Shown here: piece after piece, positions 11,376 through 22,745 of the stretch
Numbering within the stretch: the stretch's first letter is position 1
Layout of the letters: every line of letters starts with the position of its first letter
NCBI GenBank assembly: GCA_902622705.1
Contig: CACNQT010000001.1
Span: forward strand, 62,001 to 126,000
Source of the DNA: an uncultured Prochlorococcus sp.
Lineage (GTDB): Bacteria; Cyanobacteriota; Cyanobacteriia; PCC-6307; Cyanobiaceae
Length of the DNA stretch: 64,000 nt
Direction of reading: 5' to 3'
Translations under genes and position numbers: made by a program
The notes under the pieces: generated by a model
What the model was told of the DNA's origin: nothing
Databases searched by the model: none
Seen by the model: the letters and a program-made list of their open reading frames with translations, nothing else

Positions 11376-12226
11376 TAATTTAATAAAGGCATTGGACCAC
11401 GTCTTTCCTTTGATATTGATTCTTTTAAAAAATCACATAATTTTGTTGAAGAAATATCTAATTTACCTTTCGTTGCCATTACCAATGCGTCAGAAATCAC
11501 ATAATTAGACTTAAAAAGTAAACTCCAGGTACTTTGCAAAAGTTTTAAATCAAAATCCTTATTTTCAAGTAATCCACTTCTTTTAATTCCAATCCTATTC
11601 AAACCTCTCAATCTTCCTGGATGTCCCTCGGCCAAACAAAAAGGTGGTACATCTCTATCAACTCTTGTCATTCCTCCTATCATTGCTAAATATCCAATAT
11701 GTACAAATTGATGAATACCTAAACAGCCACCAATAATAGCTTTATCTTCAACCTTTACATGGCCTGCAACTTGAACACTATTTGATAAAACTATCCTACT
11801 GCCAAGTTCACAATTATGACCTATGTGAGTGTAAGCCATTAACAGATTATTATTGCCAATAATAGTTTTTTCTCCTTCATCAGTTGCCTTATTAATAGTT
11901 ACACATTCTCTAAAAGTGTTATTATCCCCAATAATTACTTCAGTAGATGCCCCTTTATATTTTAGATCTTGGGGATCCATACCTATAAAAACATTTGGAA
12001 AGACTTTATTGTTTCTACCAATTTGAGTTCTTCCTGTAATAACAGCATTAGGTCCTATTTTAGTTCCTTGCCCGATAGTCACATTAGGACCAACAATAGC
12101 TCCTTGAGAGATGATAACTCCATCATGCAATTCGGCATTTGAGTCAACAAAAGCGTTTGGATGAACTTTGACACCCTCAAAAATTTCCTTTAATTCATTA
12201 TTTTTATGCTTCATATTTCTAATCAA
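11375..12226 (-). CDS. lpxA: UDP-N-acetylglucosamine acyltransferase
   Basis: Hexapeptide repeats, [35 protein letters not shown]. Confidence 0.96.
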   Translation of the reverse strand: MIRNMKHKNNELKEIFEGVKVHPNAFVDSNAELHDGVIISQGAIVGPNVTIGQGTKIGPNAVITGRTQIGRNNKVFPNVFIGMDPQDLKYKGASTEVIIGDNNTFRECVTINKATDEGEKTIIGNNNLLMAYTHIGHNCELGSRIVLSNSVQVAGHVKVEDKAIIGGCLGIHQFVHIGYLAMIGGMTRVDRDVPPFCLAEGHPGRLRGLNRIGIKRSGLLENKDFDLKLLQSTWSLLFKSNYVISDALVMATKGKLDISSTKLCDFLKESISKERRGPMPLLN

Positions 12227-12677
12227 CTAATGAAAACATTAATTCGCCTGAGCAAACTAACTTACCATCAACTTGCGCCTCTCCTCTCACCTTACCAAAT
12301 CTTTTTCTTTTAATACTCAATAACTCACAAGTAATTATCAATTGATCACCTGGTACAACGGGTTTTCTAAATTTAACATTATTGATTCCTGCAAAAACAA
12401 AAAGTCCTTTAGGGAGATCAGGCATCTGCGTTACTATTATTCCCCCAACTTGAGCCATTGATTCAACAATAAGTACCCCTGGCATTAAAGGTCTTTCGGG
12501 AAAATGTCCTTGAAATTGAGGCTCGTTTATAGTTATGTTTTTTACCGCTACAGCTCTCTCCCCAGGGATATGTTCTAAGACTTTATCTACGAGAGCAAAG
12601 GGATATCTGTGTGGTAATAAACCTAATATGTTCTCAGAGGAGAGTTGATTTTTTTCACTGGATAATTTCTTTTCCAA
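12219..12677 (-). CDS. fabZ: 3-hydroxyacyl-ACP dehydratase
   Basis: [33 protein letters not shown]. Confidence 0.97.
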   Translation of the reverse strand: MEKKLSSEKNQLSSENILGLLPHRYPFALVDKVLEHIPGERAVAVKNITINEPQFQGHFPERPLMPGVLIVESMAQVGGIIVTQMPDLPKGLFVFAGINNVKFRKPVVPGDQLIITCELLSIKRKRFGKVRGEAQVDGKLVCSGELMFSLVD

Positions 12678-12694
12678 AACAATTAAAGATAAAA

Positions 12695-13531
12695 TTAATT
12701 TTTTAGCGATGAGGCCAACAAAGCATTTAAAGAGTGTGATCCTTTATAAACTAAAATTTGGGCCTTAGGTAACCCTACCAAAGCCAAGTCCCCAATAAGG
12801 TCTAAAATTTTATGTCTTATTGGTTCATTATCAAATCTTAATGGTGGATTAACCCATGCATCACCATCACAAACAAGAGCATTTTCCAAACTCCCCCCTT
12901 TGATTAATCCAAGTTCACTTAATTCTTGAAATTGATCCTTAAAGCCAAATGTTCTTGCTGGAGCAATCATTTCAACGAAACTTTTTGGATTTAAGTCAAG
13001 TATAAAAGTTTGATTACCAATTGCTTTATAGGAAAAACTTATGGTTGAAATAATTGTAGTCTTTTCAGCAGGAGTAGCTGCTATAACTGAACCTTCTTTG
13101 TTTAAAATAATTGATTTATTAATCGCTCGAAAAAAATTATCAGGGTTAGGTGCTTTTTTTATACCTACTTCTTCAAAATCCCTAACCCACTGAATTGCCG
13201 ATCCATCTAAAAGCGGGATCTCTTTCCCATCAACCTCAATATGAATATAACTTAACCCACACCCTGCCATTGAAGATAGTAAATGTTCAATAGTATATAG
13301 ATTTCTCCCTCCTAATTTAACGGCGGTACAAAGCATAGTACTTCCAATTAAATCTTGGGTTAGCTTAAAAATCTCATTCGGTTTATCCCTGAAAGAAACA
13401 TAGTATCCTTCTTTTTCATAAGAGGATATTTTAACTCTTGTTTTTTCTCCACTATGAAGGCCAATACCCTCTCTGGAGATAACCCCAGCTAAGGTATAGC
13501 AACAATCATAATTAGTAGGCCAAGAAAACAC
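12695..13531 (-). CDS. lpxC: UDP-3-O-acyl-N-acetylglucosamine deacetylase
   Basis: [41 protein letters not shown]. Confidence 0.96.
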   Translation of the reverse strand: MFSWPTNYDCCYTLAGVISREGIGLHSGEKTRVKISSYEKEGYYVSFRDKPNEIFKLTQDLIGSTMLCTAVKLGGRNLYTIEHLLSSMAGCGLSYIHIEVDGKEIPLLDGSAIQWVRDFEEVGIKKAPNPDNFFRAINKSIILNKEGSVIAATPAEKTTIISTISFSYKAIGNQTFILDLNPKSFVEMIAPARTFGFKDQFQELSELGLIKGGSLENALVCDGDAWVNPPLRFDNEPIRHKILDLIGDLALVGLPKAQILVYKGSHSLNALLASSLKN

Positions 13532-15667
13532 TTAAAACTTCCATCCCACTCCAAGTGTATATCTCCAATCACCACTTAGATCCTTACTAGCCACATCTAA
13601 TCTTAATGGACCAATTGGCGTTTTCACTCCAACTCCTCCTCCCACTGAAAAACCTGAACCTGACTTCTGCAATAATTTACCAGGCTTCCCAGGAATATCA
13701 TCTTGAGACCCTAAATCACTTCCTGCATCAACAAATAAAGCTCCCGATATCATTCTCCAAACAGGGAATCTATATTCTGCTGTCCCCTCAACAAAACTTT
13801 TACTGACAGCTAATTCACAAGATCCCCAACCTCTGACAGATGATGTTCCTCCCATACAAAATGCTTCATAAGGAGGCAATTCTCCAAAAATAGTTCCTGC
13901 CTTAAATTGAAACCCAATCGTTTGGGGACAGTCTTCACTATTATCGTTACGAGCCTTACATGCTTTGGTTAAATTTATTAATTTTGTTGGTATGAAAAAT
14001 GAATATGAGGCTTGCATTCTATTAAAAGTTGGAGAGTTTTCTCCAATTGAAACAAACTGTTCAGTACCAAAGCTAAATTTATTTCCCGAAGTTGGGTTAA
14101 CAGGGTTATTCAAATTATTTCTAGAGGTAGTGGCGATAGCACTTACTAATGTATTTTCAGGAGGACATGAACCATCATTTGCAGTAAATCCAATGCAAAT
14201 AATATCGCTTATATTGCCAGTTGTTGGCGTCATATCGCCATAGGGTTTTTGGTTACCATCACCATCAATCATGTTTACTTTCTTAAAATTCATTCCAGCC
14301 AGAATTCTCCATTTAGAGTCGTTAAATGGATCTCCACCATTTAGGGGCCTTGAGAAAGAAAATCCACCTCCGGTTTTTTCTAAAACAATTGACGAAAAAG
14401 TATCAGAGGTTGAAGTGTCTCTGTCATCTACTGCATATATACGCCCATTAGTTTTACTTTTAAATTCTTGAGGATAATCTCTACTCAAAAAGATATTTGT
14501 TCTAAATGAAGTTTTATGTTTATCTCCTTTAATCCATGGATCAAATAAAGAAAAATTATAAGTAGTTGAATATTCTCCAAAATTCAGGTTTAGATTGGTG
14601 GACCATGCCCGACCTAGTGCATTAGTCTCCTGTAAACCAAGTGTGGCAAAAATCCCTGAATTAGTCGCATAACCTATGCCACCTGTCAATGATCCTGTTC
14701 TTTGTTCACTCAATTCTAAAAAAATTATAACTTGACTAGGATTTGAACTATCAGGTCCAAGGGAAACCTTCACATCATCAAATAAAGCTGTGGCATATAA
14801 TCTACCAATATCTGCTTCTAAAACTTTTCTATTAAATATAGAACCTGGTTGTGTCTTTAATTCTCTTTTTATGACCCAATCTTTTGTTTTGCCTTTTCTA
14901 GGTTCCCCATTAATAAAAGATTCACCATCAGTTCCTAGAAATCTTAACTTTAAATCAGATACTATACCTTCATTAACATTTAGTTTAACTATTCCGTTTT
15001 CATTTATTCTATCTGGGCCTTTAACTCTAGCTAAAGAATAACCCTCACTTTCATATCGCTTCTTTATTATGTCAATTTTATTTTGAAATTCATTTAAATT
15101 AAGTGTTGTTCCATAATAATTTTTAAAAATATCATCTACATACTCATCAGAGATTACAAGTTTTGTTGAGTTTAATTCAACTTTTTTTAAGATTGGATTG
15201 GGAACTACATTTACAATAAGCCTTACTCCTAATGGGCCATTTTGAGAGTTTATTTTAACTCCTGAAAACCACCCACTAGCATATATTGCATTAAGGTCTT
15301 TACTTAAAATTTGATTATCAACAATACTGCCTGGCTTTATACTCATAGAATCATAAGCAGCTAATTCAAGTTTTCTACCCTCAGGATGATCTTCCCAACC
15401 ATCGATAATTATTTCTGAAATAAGAACACTCTTTTTCTCAATATCATCATTATTTTCTGCGATAAAGAAATTTCTATCTTGATTGATATTAAGTCCCTGA
15501 AATAAACCATTATTATTTTTTTTATTTATTTCTAAAGTTGTAATTTTTTGCTCAAAGTCATTTGGCAAATACTTAGCAGCTAATTCTGAATTATTTGATA
15601 TTAAAATCAAAGGAGAACAAGCAATGTTTGTGAAAACTTTTCTAAATTTTAAAAAATGTTTTTGCAT
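13532..15667 (-). CDS. bamA: Outer-membrane assembly protein BamA / Omp85 family
   Basis: 711 aa; POTRA-like N-terminus, C-terminal GGTSSVRGWGSCELAVSKSFVEGTAEYRFPV and terminal F. Confidence 0.92.
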   Translation of the reverse strand: MQKHFLKFRKVFTNIACSPLILISNNSELAAKYLPNDFEQKITTLEINKKNNNGLFQGLNINQDRNFFIAENNDDIEKKSVLISEIIIDGWEDHPEGRKLELAAYDSMSIKPGSIVDNQILSKDLNAIYASGWFSGVKINSQNGPLGVRLIVNVVPNPILKKVELNSTKLVISDEYVDDIFKNYYGTTLNLNEFQNKIDIIKKRYESEGYSLARVKGPDRINENGIVKLNVNEGIVSDLKLRFLGTDGESFINGEPRKGKTKDWVIKRELKTQPGSIFNRKVLEADIGRLYATALFDDVKVSLGPDSSNPSQVIIFLELSEQRTGSLTGGIGYATNSGIFATLGLQETNALGRAWSTNLNLNFGEYSTTYNFSLFDPWIKGDKHKTSFRTNIFLSRDYPQEFKSKTNGRIYAVDDRDTSTSDTFSSIVLEKTGGGFSFSRPLNGGDPFNDSKWRILAGMNFKKVNMIDGDGNQKPYGDMTPTTGNISDIICIGFTANDGSCPPENTLVSAIATTSRNNLNNPVNPTSGNKFSFGTEQFVSIGENSPTFNRMQASYSFFIPTKLINLTKACKARNDNSEDCPQTIGFQFKAGTIFGELPPYEAFCMGGTSSVRGWGSCELAVSKSFVEGTAEYRFPVWRMISGALFVDAGSDLGSQDDIPGKPGKLLQKSGSGFSVGGGVGVKTPIGPLRLDVASKDLSGDWRYTLGVGWKF

Positions 15668-15711
15668 AGTTCTTTTGGTTAAGTAAATAAAACTTTATTT
15701 ATTGAATTGAG

Positions 15712-16440
15712 TTAAATGAAATCGTTTATTCTTCGGTTAATTTCACTATAAGCTTCAATAAGACCGCCTAAATCATTTCTAAATCTGTCTTTGTCTAGAC
15801 TTACAATTGTATCACTATTCTGATTAAGATCCCACAATCTACAATTATCTGGACTTATTTCATCGCCAAGAACCATGTTATTTTGAAAGTCATAACCAAA
15901 CTCTAATTTAAAATCTACGAGTTTAAGTTGAATATTTTTAAAAAAATTTTTCAAGATTACATTTATTTTTAAAGTTAACCCAATTATTAGATCTAACTCT
16001 TTAGAGCTTATTATATTCATTAATTCAATTCTATCTTTTGTAATTAGCGGATCATTAAGTTCATCATTTTTAAGATAAATATCTATTAATGGTTTTACCA
16101 AGTCAGTACCTGATCTAATAGTAGTTTGTCTACACAACGAGCCATAAGCAGTATTTCTTAAAACAATTTCTAGGGGAATTATTTTTATTTTTTGTGCAAT
16201 GATTGTATTTTCATTTTTAAGTGCAATAAAATGAGTTGGTATATTCTCATTTTTAAGAATTTCAAAAATTCTTGAACTTATTAGGCAATTAAGTTTGCCT
16301 TTTCCTTCAAATTTAGCTTTTTTCAAAGCATTGAAAGCTGTAGCATCATCTTTAAATTCAATTATTACTTTATCTGCATCATCATGTGAAAATACTTTTT
16401 TAGCTTTACCTTCATAAATTAATTCATGTTCATTGTTCAT
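15712..16440 (-). CDS. purC: Phosphoribosylaminoimidazole-succinocarboxamide synthase
   Basis: LIYEGKAKKVF, VLGDEISPDNCRLWD. Confidence 0.96.
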   Translation of the reverse strand: MNNEHELIYEGKAKKVFSHDDADKVIIEFKDDATAFNALKKAKFEGKGKLNCLISSRIFEILKNENIPTHFIALKNENTIIAQKIKIIPLEIVLRNTAYGSLCRQTTIRSGTDLVKPLIDIYLKNDELNDPLITKDRIELMNIISSKELDLIIGLTLKINVILKNFFKNIQLKLVDFKLEFGYDFQNNMVLGDEISPDNCRLWDLNQNSDTIVSLDKDRFRNDLGGLIEAYSEINRRINDFI

Positions 16441-16572
16441 TAAATTTAGGACCTCATTTGATTACTAAAAGTATGATTTGTAATTAACATATTCATTAGG
16501 GATAAATTTCAAATAGTTTATTTCATTTTAACTGATTATTCATCGAAACCTATAACCCTCAAAATCAAATTT

Positions 16573-17904
16573 ATGAGTATTAATTCAAAAAATTTTAAAA
16601 ACTTCAATAGGTTAGAAAATATTTTAATAATTGGAAATGGAGGGAGAGAAAATTCTTTGGCTTGGGCTATTCAAAAAAATGAATTAGTCAAAAAAGTTTT
16701 TTTAATCCCTGGCAACGCTGGATCAGAAAGAATAAATAAATGTAAAAGAATAAAAATTGACATAGAAAATAAAAAAGAATTAGTAGAAAAACTTGATTTG
16801 TTGAAAATAGATTTAATTGTAATAGGCCCAGAAATACCTTTAGCTGATGGATTAGCTGATTTTCTTCGAAAAAAAGATTTTAAAGTTTTTGGTCCTGGTA
16901 AAGATGGAGCAAAATTAGAATATAGTAAATCTTGGGCAAAAGAATTTATGCAAGATGCAAATATTCCAACCGCTAAATTTTGGAAAGTAAATTCTCTAGA
17001 AGAAGCAAAAAAAATTATTAATTCAATATCGATTCCACTGGTAGTTAAAGCTGATGGTTTAGCTTCAGGTAAAGGGGTTTTTATTCCCGATTCGAAAGAA
17101 GAATGTTTAAGAGCGACAGAATCAATCTTCAATGGTAAATTTGGCAACTCTGGGAATGTGGTGGTTCTTGAAGAGAAAATTCATGGTCCAGAAGTTTCAG
17201 TTTTTGCTCTATGTGATGGAATAAAATTTATTTTACTTCCTACCGCACAAGATCATAAACGACTTAATGAAAAAGATAAAGGTCCAAATACGGGTGGGAT
17301 GGGAGCTTATTCTCCTGCCCCACTATTAACAAAAAATTATCTTGAAAGAATTATCAAAGAGATAATTGAACCCACAATAAAAGAACTCAATAAAAAAAAT
17401 ATTGAATATAAAGGGGTAATTTATTTTGGATTAATGATCACAAAATCTGGTCCTAAAGTTATAGAATATAATTGCAGATTTGGGGATCCAGAATGTCAAA
17501 CAATAATGCCTTTGATGGATCATAGTTTTGTATTTCTTTTAGAAAAATGCTCAATGGGAAATTTAACTGGTAATGAAAAAATTGATACTTCTGACAAGGT
17601 TAGTGGTTGTGTAATCGCTACTTCAAAAGGGTACCCACACGAATATAAAACTGGCCTACCAATTAAAATTGGGAAGATAGATACTAGTGATTGTCAAATT
17701 TTCGACTCAGGCACCTCTTTAAGTGATGATGGAGAATTATTAACTGATGGGGGGAGAGTTTTAAGCATCGTCTGTCAAGATAAAGATTTTGATTTGGTTT
17801 TTGAAAAAGCATACAAAAACTTAAAAGAAATAAATTTTGATGGTATTTATTTTAGAAATGATATCGGCCATCAAGTGAGGAAAAACTTTTTTAAGGAGAA
17901 TTAG
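16573..17904 (+). CDS. purD: Phosphoribosylamine-glycine ligase
   Basis: IGNGGRENSLAWA, PNTGGMGAYSPAPLL, EYNCRFGDPECQ. Confidence 0.97.
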   Translation: MSINSKNFKNFNRLENILIIGNGGRENSLAWAIQKNELVKKVFLIPGNAGSERINKCKRIKIDIENKKELVEKLDLLKIDLIVIGPEIPLADGLADFLRKKDFKVFGPGKDGAKLEYSKSWAKEFMQDANIPTAKFWKVNSLEEAKKIINSISIPLVVKADGLASGKGVFIPDSKEECLRATESIFNGKFGNSGNVVVLEEKIHGPEVSVFALCDGIKFILLPTAQDHKRLNEKDKGPNTGGMGAYSPAPLLTKNYLERIIKEIIEPTIKELNKKNIEYKGVIYFGLMITKSGPKVIEYNCRFGDPECQTIMPLMDHSFVFLLEKCSMGNLTGNEKIDTSDKVSGCVIATSKGYPHEYKTGLPIKIGKIDTSDCQIFDSGTSLSDDGELLTDGGRVLSIVCQDKDFDLVFEKAYKNLKEINFDGIYFRNDIGHQVRKNFFKEN

Positions 17905-17908
17905 GCTT

Positions 17909-19975
17909 ATGGTCAATACCAATAATCAAGAAAGTAGAGAATATAACATCGCCAATAACGAAGACATTAATCATAATTATTGGATGAATAGACTTCTTAC
18001 TTGGTGGAGTGGGTTTAGTTTAAGGACAAAATTATTAGCAATAGCAACTTTAGTTGTAAGTCTACTGATGACAGGAATAACATTTTTTGCACTAAACAGT
18101 ATTCAAAGGGATGCAGGAATGAATGATACTAGATATGCTCGAGATCTTGGATTATTATTATCGGGGAACGTCACGGAATTAGTTGCTAATAACCAAAAAA
18201 AGGAAATTTCAAATGTTGCTGAAAAGTTTTGGAGATCAAGTCGAAATCTTCGTTATATATTTTTTACAGATGCTGAAGACATAGTTCAACTTGGCATACC
18301 GATTAGTGCCACACCTACAAGTTCAGACAGTCAGTTCCAGCTAACTAGGAGATTAAAACTACCATCGGAATTAAAGAAAAGGCCACAATTCCCATTAGTT
18401 AGGCAACACGTTACTCCTCAAGGTCAAGTTACAGATGTTTTTGTCCCAATGCTTTGGAAAGGAAAATATCTTGGAACGTTAGCCTTGGGAGTTACACCCA
18501 ATAAAAAAGCCTTAGCTAGTGCAGCCCTTACTAGAGAGGTAACGATTGCTGTTTTTATTTCTATTTGGGTTTTAGTAATACTTGGAGCTGTATTCAATGC
18601 ACTAACAATTACAAGACCTGTAAGGGAGTTAGTAAGAGGTGTTAGAGAAATTTCAAAAGGAAACTTCAAATCAAGAATTTCTTTACCTATGACAGGAGAC
18701 TTAGGCGAACTTTTAAATGGATTTAACCGAATGGCCACTCAATTAGAAAATTATGACGAGGCAAATATTGAAGAACTTAAGGCCGCTCAAATAAAGCAGC
18801 AATCACTCATAGCTACTATGGCTGATGGTGCAATATTATTGGATTCCCAGGGAAAGATTGTTCTTGCTAATCCAACAGCAAAAAGATTATTTCGTTGGGA
18901 AGGAAGATTCCTAGAAGGAAAATTTTTTTTAAATGAGATCCCTGAAATTTTATCTAATGACTTACACACAAATATTGAATCTATATTAAACAGAGAAAAG
19001 GAAAAAGATGATTTAAGGTTTAGCTTAGGTGAACCGGCTAGAACTTTAAGGATTGTCCTACAATCAGTACTAGATACAAACAAAGTAGAATTAAAAGGCA
19101 TTGCAGTAACAATTCAAGATCTAACAAGAGAGGTAGAACTAAACGCAGCACAAAACAGATTTATTAGTAATGTCTCACATGAATTAAGGACACCATTGTT
19201 TAACATTAAAAGTTACGTAGAGACTTTACATGATTTAAAAGATCAGCTCTCTAATGAAGAACAACTCGAATTTCTCGGTATTGCGAATTCAGAGACTGAT
19301 AGGCTAACAAGACTTGTGAATGATGTATTAGATTTATCAAGATTGGAGTCAGGGAAAATAATTCAACTAGAGGAAATGGATATAAAACCTGCGATAGAGC
19401 AGACCCTCAGAAATTACAAACTTAACGCTACAGAAAAAAATGTATCATTGGCACATGATATAGAAGAAACTATTCCTCCAATTCTTGGTAATTTTGATTT
19501 ACTTTTGCAAGTATTTGATAATTTGCTTGGTAATGGCTTGAAATTTAGCCCTAAAAACAGCAACCTAATTATTAGAGCTTATACTTGGCCAGATTCATGT
19601 CCTGCCTTTCCACCAAGTAACTGCAACGATGCAGCTCCCCAATGTGAATTAGTTTCACCACTACCAAAAGTAAGAATTGAGATTGCTGATACTGGATCAG
19701 GAATATCTCAAGCGGATCAAGAAAAGATATTCGACCGTTTTTATAGAGTAGAGAATTCCGTTCATACTGAGCAAGGAACAGGTTTAGGTTTATCTATTGT
19801 GAGAGGTATAATTGAAAAGCATGGTGGAGAAATTCGTATGGCTAGTGAATTAGGAGTGGGAACCACCTTTTGGTTTGATTTAGCATTAGCACAATCTGAT
19901 AAAGATGAATTATTGACTAAAACTATTAATAATACAGATACTTTTTCTATCTCTGAAATTAAAGAAATTATCTAA
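17909..19975 (+). CDS. nblS: Sensor histidine kinase NblS/DspA (Hik33) type
   Basis: 688 aa with HAMP, PAS, FISNVSHELRTPLFNIKSYVETL H-box and HATPase motifs. Confidence 0.9.
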   Translation: MVNTNNQESREYNIANNEDINHNYWMNRLLTWWSGFSLRTKLLAIATLVVSLLMTGITFFALNSIQRDAGMNDTRYARDLGLLLSGNVTELVANNQKKEISNVAEKFWRSSRNLRYIFFTDAEDIVQLGIPISATPTSSDSQFQLTRRLKLPSELKKRPQFPLVRQHVTPQGQVTDVFVPMLWKGKYLGTLALGVTPNKKALASAALTREVTIAVFISIWVLVILGAVFNALTITRPVRELVRGVREISKGNFKSRISLPMTGDLGELLNGFNRMATQLENYDEANIEELKAAQIKQQSLIATMADGAILLDSQGKIVLANPTAKRLFRWEGRFLEGKFFLNEIPEILSNDLHTNIESILNREKEKDDLRFSLGEPARTLRIVLQSVLDTNKVELKGIAVTIQDLTREVELNAAQNRFISNVSHELRTPLFNIKSYVETLHDLKDQLSNEEQLEFLGIANSETDRLTRLVNDVLDLSRLESGKIIQLEEMDIKPAIEQTLRNYKLNATEKNVSLAHDIEETIPPILGNFDLLLQVFDNLLGNGLKFSPKNSNLIIRAYTWPDSCPAFPPSNCNDAAPQCELVSPLPKVRIEIADTGSGISQADQEKIFDRFYRVENSVHTEQGTGLGLSIVRGIIEKHGGEIRMASELGVGTTFWFDLALAQSDKDELLTKTINNTDTFSISEIKEII

Positions 19976-21501
19976 TTATTATCTACCCCTTTAAAAATAT
20001 TTTGAATATTCTGATCAGGAACAACCCTATGCGGGGCACCACTAAATATCTGTTCAAAGTTAGAAAAGGAATCTTTTATTTCAGGGCCATTATTAGTGAT
20101 AATAAATTCTCTTATTCTTTTATCATGCCATGATCCCCTCATTTTAAAAACATTTAAAGCTCTAGCCATCTCTCCTTTTATTTCTACATACTGGAGTAAC
20201 AATATAGTATCTGTAATCGTTGAGATATGAGAATCAGTAATAGAATGACTACCCATGAATTCTTCTGCCGTGTTAGTAAAAAAACCTGCTATTTCTTCTT
20301 GTTTAGTATAACCAGTGACTGCAATAACAAATTGTCTGAATGCATTCAAACTTACACCTCGAGCTAATGCTGAGAGAGAATCTATTGCCATTCTCTTTGG
20401 TTTAAATTGATTAATTTGCGTTTTTATGATTTGTAAATGATCTTCCAAACCAGTTGATTCAGGATATGCACAAATAATTTTCAGTAACCCATCACTTTCC
20501 ATCTTTTCAAAATCAATTCCCCAGCTAGTAGCATTCCTAAGCAATTGAGCCCTAGATTCCTCATAAGCGAAAAGTATTGCTCTTTCACTGTTGTTATATG
20601 CATCTTCCACAAATTTCGATACAAGCATTGTCTTACCTGTACCAGTAGCACCTGTGGCGAGGATAATGGAATCTTGAAAATAACCTCCTCCACACATTTC
20701 ATCAAGATCTTTTACTCCTGAACTAATCCTAATATTTGAAGATCTTTGTGTAAGTCTCATTGCTCCGAGGGCAAACACGCTTATACCATCAGTACCCATA
20801 GTGAAGGGATATTCCCCTTTCATATGAACTGTACCTCTTAACTTCAAAACTTCTAAAGTTCTTCTTCTCTTCTCTGACTCTAGAACATTTCTTAACAGGA
20901 CAACATTATCAGAGACAAACTCTTCTACTCCATATCTAGCAATAGGTCCGTAATCATCAACCCTTTCTGTAGTCATCACAGTTGTTACTCCTATTTCTTT
21001 TAATCTTGCTATTAGTCTAAATATTTCTCTTCTGACAACGTAAATAGCGTCATATTGTTGGAAAACCGCAGTTATTGAATCTATTGCAACTCTTTTGGCT
21101 TTATATTTTCTTATTGCATAACTAATTCTCTCAATAAGACCAGACAAGTCAAAGTTACCTGCGACATCTTGTCCATCAGGATCGGGAGAAGCATCTAATA
21201 TGAATAACTTATTTTGATCAATTAATTCTTGCAAATCCCATCCGAAGCTAGCGGCATTTCTTATTATGTCTAAAGGTGATTCTTCAAATGTGACGAATAT
21301 CCCTGGCTCATCAAAACTACAAATCCCGTGGTGTAAGTATTGAAGCGAAAAAACAGTTTTACCAGTACCTGATGTTCCACTAACAAGTGTACTGCGTGAT
21401 ACCGGCAATCCTCCTCTACAAACATCATCGAAGCCTTCAATTCCAGTAGGTAATTTTTGCACTTGCATTTTATTTGATTTGCCAAATTTCTTATCTTTCA
21501 T
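19972..21501 (-). CDS. kaiC: Circadian clock protein KaiC
   Basis: Two RecA-like domains: GTSGTGKTVFSLQYLHHG and GATGTGKTMLVSKFVEDA. Confidence 0.98.
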   Translation of the reverse strand: MKDKKFGKSNKMQVQKLPTGIEGFDDVCRGGLPVSRSTLVSGTSGTGKTVFSLQYLHHGICSFDEPGIFVTFEESPLDIIRNAASFGWDLQELIDQNKLFILDASPDPDGQDVAGNFDLSGLIERISYAIRKYKAKRVAIDSITAVFQQYDAIYVVRREIFRLIARLKEIGVTTVMTTERVDDYGPIARYGVEEFVSDNVVLLRNVLESEKRRRTLEVLKLRGTVHMKGEYPFTMGTDGISVFALGAMRLTQRSSNIRISSGVKDLDEMCGGGYFQDSIILATGATGTGKTMLVSKFVEDAYNNSERAILFAYEESRAQLLRNATSWGIDFEKMESDGLLKIICAYPESTGLEDHLQIIKTQINQFKPKRMAIDSLSALARGVSLNAFRQFVIAVTGYTKQEEIAGFFTNTAEEFMGSHSITDSHISTITDTILLLQYVEIKGEMARALNVFKMRGSWHDKRIREFIITNNGPEIKDSFSNFEQIFSGAPHRVVPDQNIQNIFKGVDNN

Positions 21502-21576
21502 AGTGATTTGCTAAAGAAAATTAAATAAAAATAAACATTAAATTTAATTCTAATTATAAAAGTTTTCTATGTATTA

Positions 21577-21891
21577 TTAATCTCCACTATATTCAGTTTC
21601 AGTTAATTCATCAAAAAGTAAGTCTAAACCGATTAAAACTTTTTCTCTATCAGAAAGGTCACCAATTATTCTTCTAACTGGTGGAGGTAAAATTTTGGAT
21701 AAAGTTGGAGTAGCAAGAATCTTATCTTCCTCTGCAAGTTGTGGTTGCTTAAGTACATCTATAACCTTCAAGGCATAAACTCCTTTAAATTCATTTTCTA
21801 GAATTTCTCTCAGTGTATTTAAAGCTCTCATGGAATTAGGTGTATTTCCCGCAACATAAAGTTTTAAAATATAAGTTTTTCTTGCTGCCAT
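21577..21891 (-). CDS. kaiB: Circadian clock protein KaiB
   Basis: [20 protein letters not shown]...[22 protein letters not shown]. Confidence 0.98.
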   Translation of the reverse strand: MAARKTYILKLYVAGNTPNSMRALNTLREILENEFKGVYALKVIDVLKQPQLAEEDKILATPTLSKILPPPVRRIIGDLSDREKVLIGLDLLFDELTETEYSGD

Positions 21892-22034
21892 TATTTTGAT
21901 TCCTCAAATTGATATAAAGATTTAAAACGACCCTTGACTTATTACACTACAAAATAAGAAAATAGACAAACTATTATGATTGCTTATCTGGCTTAATCAA
22001 ATTATAAATTTGAGCCTAATAGCGTCTCTAAAAC

Positions 22035-22475
22035 ATGACTAATTCTAAAAACTCCTCTAACAATTCTTCTAAAAGTAATGAATTGTATGCAATAGCAGAG
22101 ACTTCAGGTCAACAATTTTGGTTCGAAGTTAACAGATACTATGACATTGATAGGTTAAATGCAAAAGAAAAAGATAAGATAACGCTAGAAAAAGTTTTAC
22201 TTTTAAAGGATAAAAACTCCATTACTATTGGTAAACCTTACATTAAAGATGCGAAAATTGAATTAGAAGTCGTCTCGCACAAAAGAGACAAGAAAATTCT
22301 TGTTTACAAGATGCGTCCTAAAAAAAAGACAAGAAAAAAAATGGGTCACAGACAAGAACTCACAAGAGTTATGGTAAAATCAATATCAGTAGTTAAAAGT
22401 TCTCCTAAATCTTCTTCTAAAAAAGAAGATGTTATAAAGGAAACTAAACTAAAATCTGAAAAACCCACAAATTAA
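22035..22475 (+). CDS. rplU: 50S ribosomal protein L21
   Basis: YAIAETSGQQFWFEVNRYYDIDRL...KKKTRKKMGHRQELTRV. Confidence 0.95.
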   Translation: MTNSKNSSNNSSKSNELYAIAETSGQQFWFEVNRYYDIDRLNAKEKDKITLEKVLLLKDKNSITIGKPYIKDAKIELEVVSHKRDKKILVYKMRPKKKTRKKMGHRQELTRVMVKSISVVKSSPKSSSKKEDVIKETKLKSEKPTN

Positions 22476-22484
22476 ACATTTTTA

Positions 22485-22745
22485 ATGGCACATAAAAAAG
22501 GAACAGGATCTACAAGGAATGGGAGAGATTCAAACTCTAAAAGATTAGGAGTAAAAGCTTATGGGGGTGAAAAAGTATCTGCAGGATCAATTTTGATTCG
22601 CCAAAGAGGTACCTCTTTTCTTCCTGGAATAAATGTCGGTAAAGGTAAAGATGATACTCTTTTTGCGCTAAAAGAAGGAATCGTGAACTTTGAAAGCATA
22701 AAGAGAAATTTAAGAAATAGAAAAAGAGTTAATATAGTTATCTAA
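22485..22745 (+). CDS. rpmA: 50S ribosomal protein L27
   Basis: [31 protein letters not shown]. Confidence 0.98.
   Translation: MAHKKGTGSTRNGRDSNSKRLGVKAYGGEKVSAGSILIRQRGTSFLPGINVGKGKDDTLFALKEGIVNFESIKRNLRNRKRVNIVI

Noticed and set aside
13606-15041. Plus-strand ORFs inside bamA and other antisense ORFs in the track (for example 16671..17147, 18424..18738, 24702..24956, 43686..43913)
   Set aside because: Antisense to strongly supported genes; no family resemblance or start context.
20481-20705. 74-aa and 71-aa minus ORFs within kaiC (20481..20705, 21270..21485)
   Set aside because: Same-strand alternative frames of kaiC without independent support.
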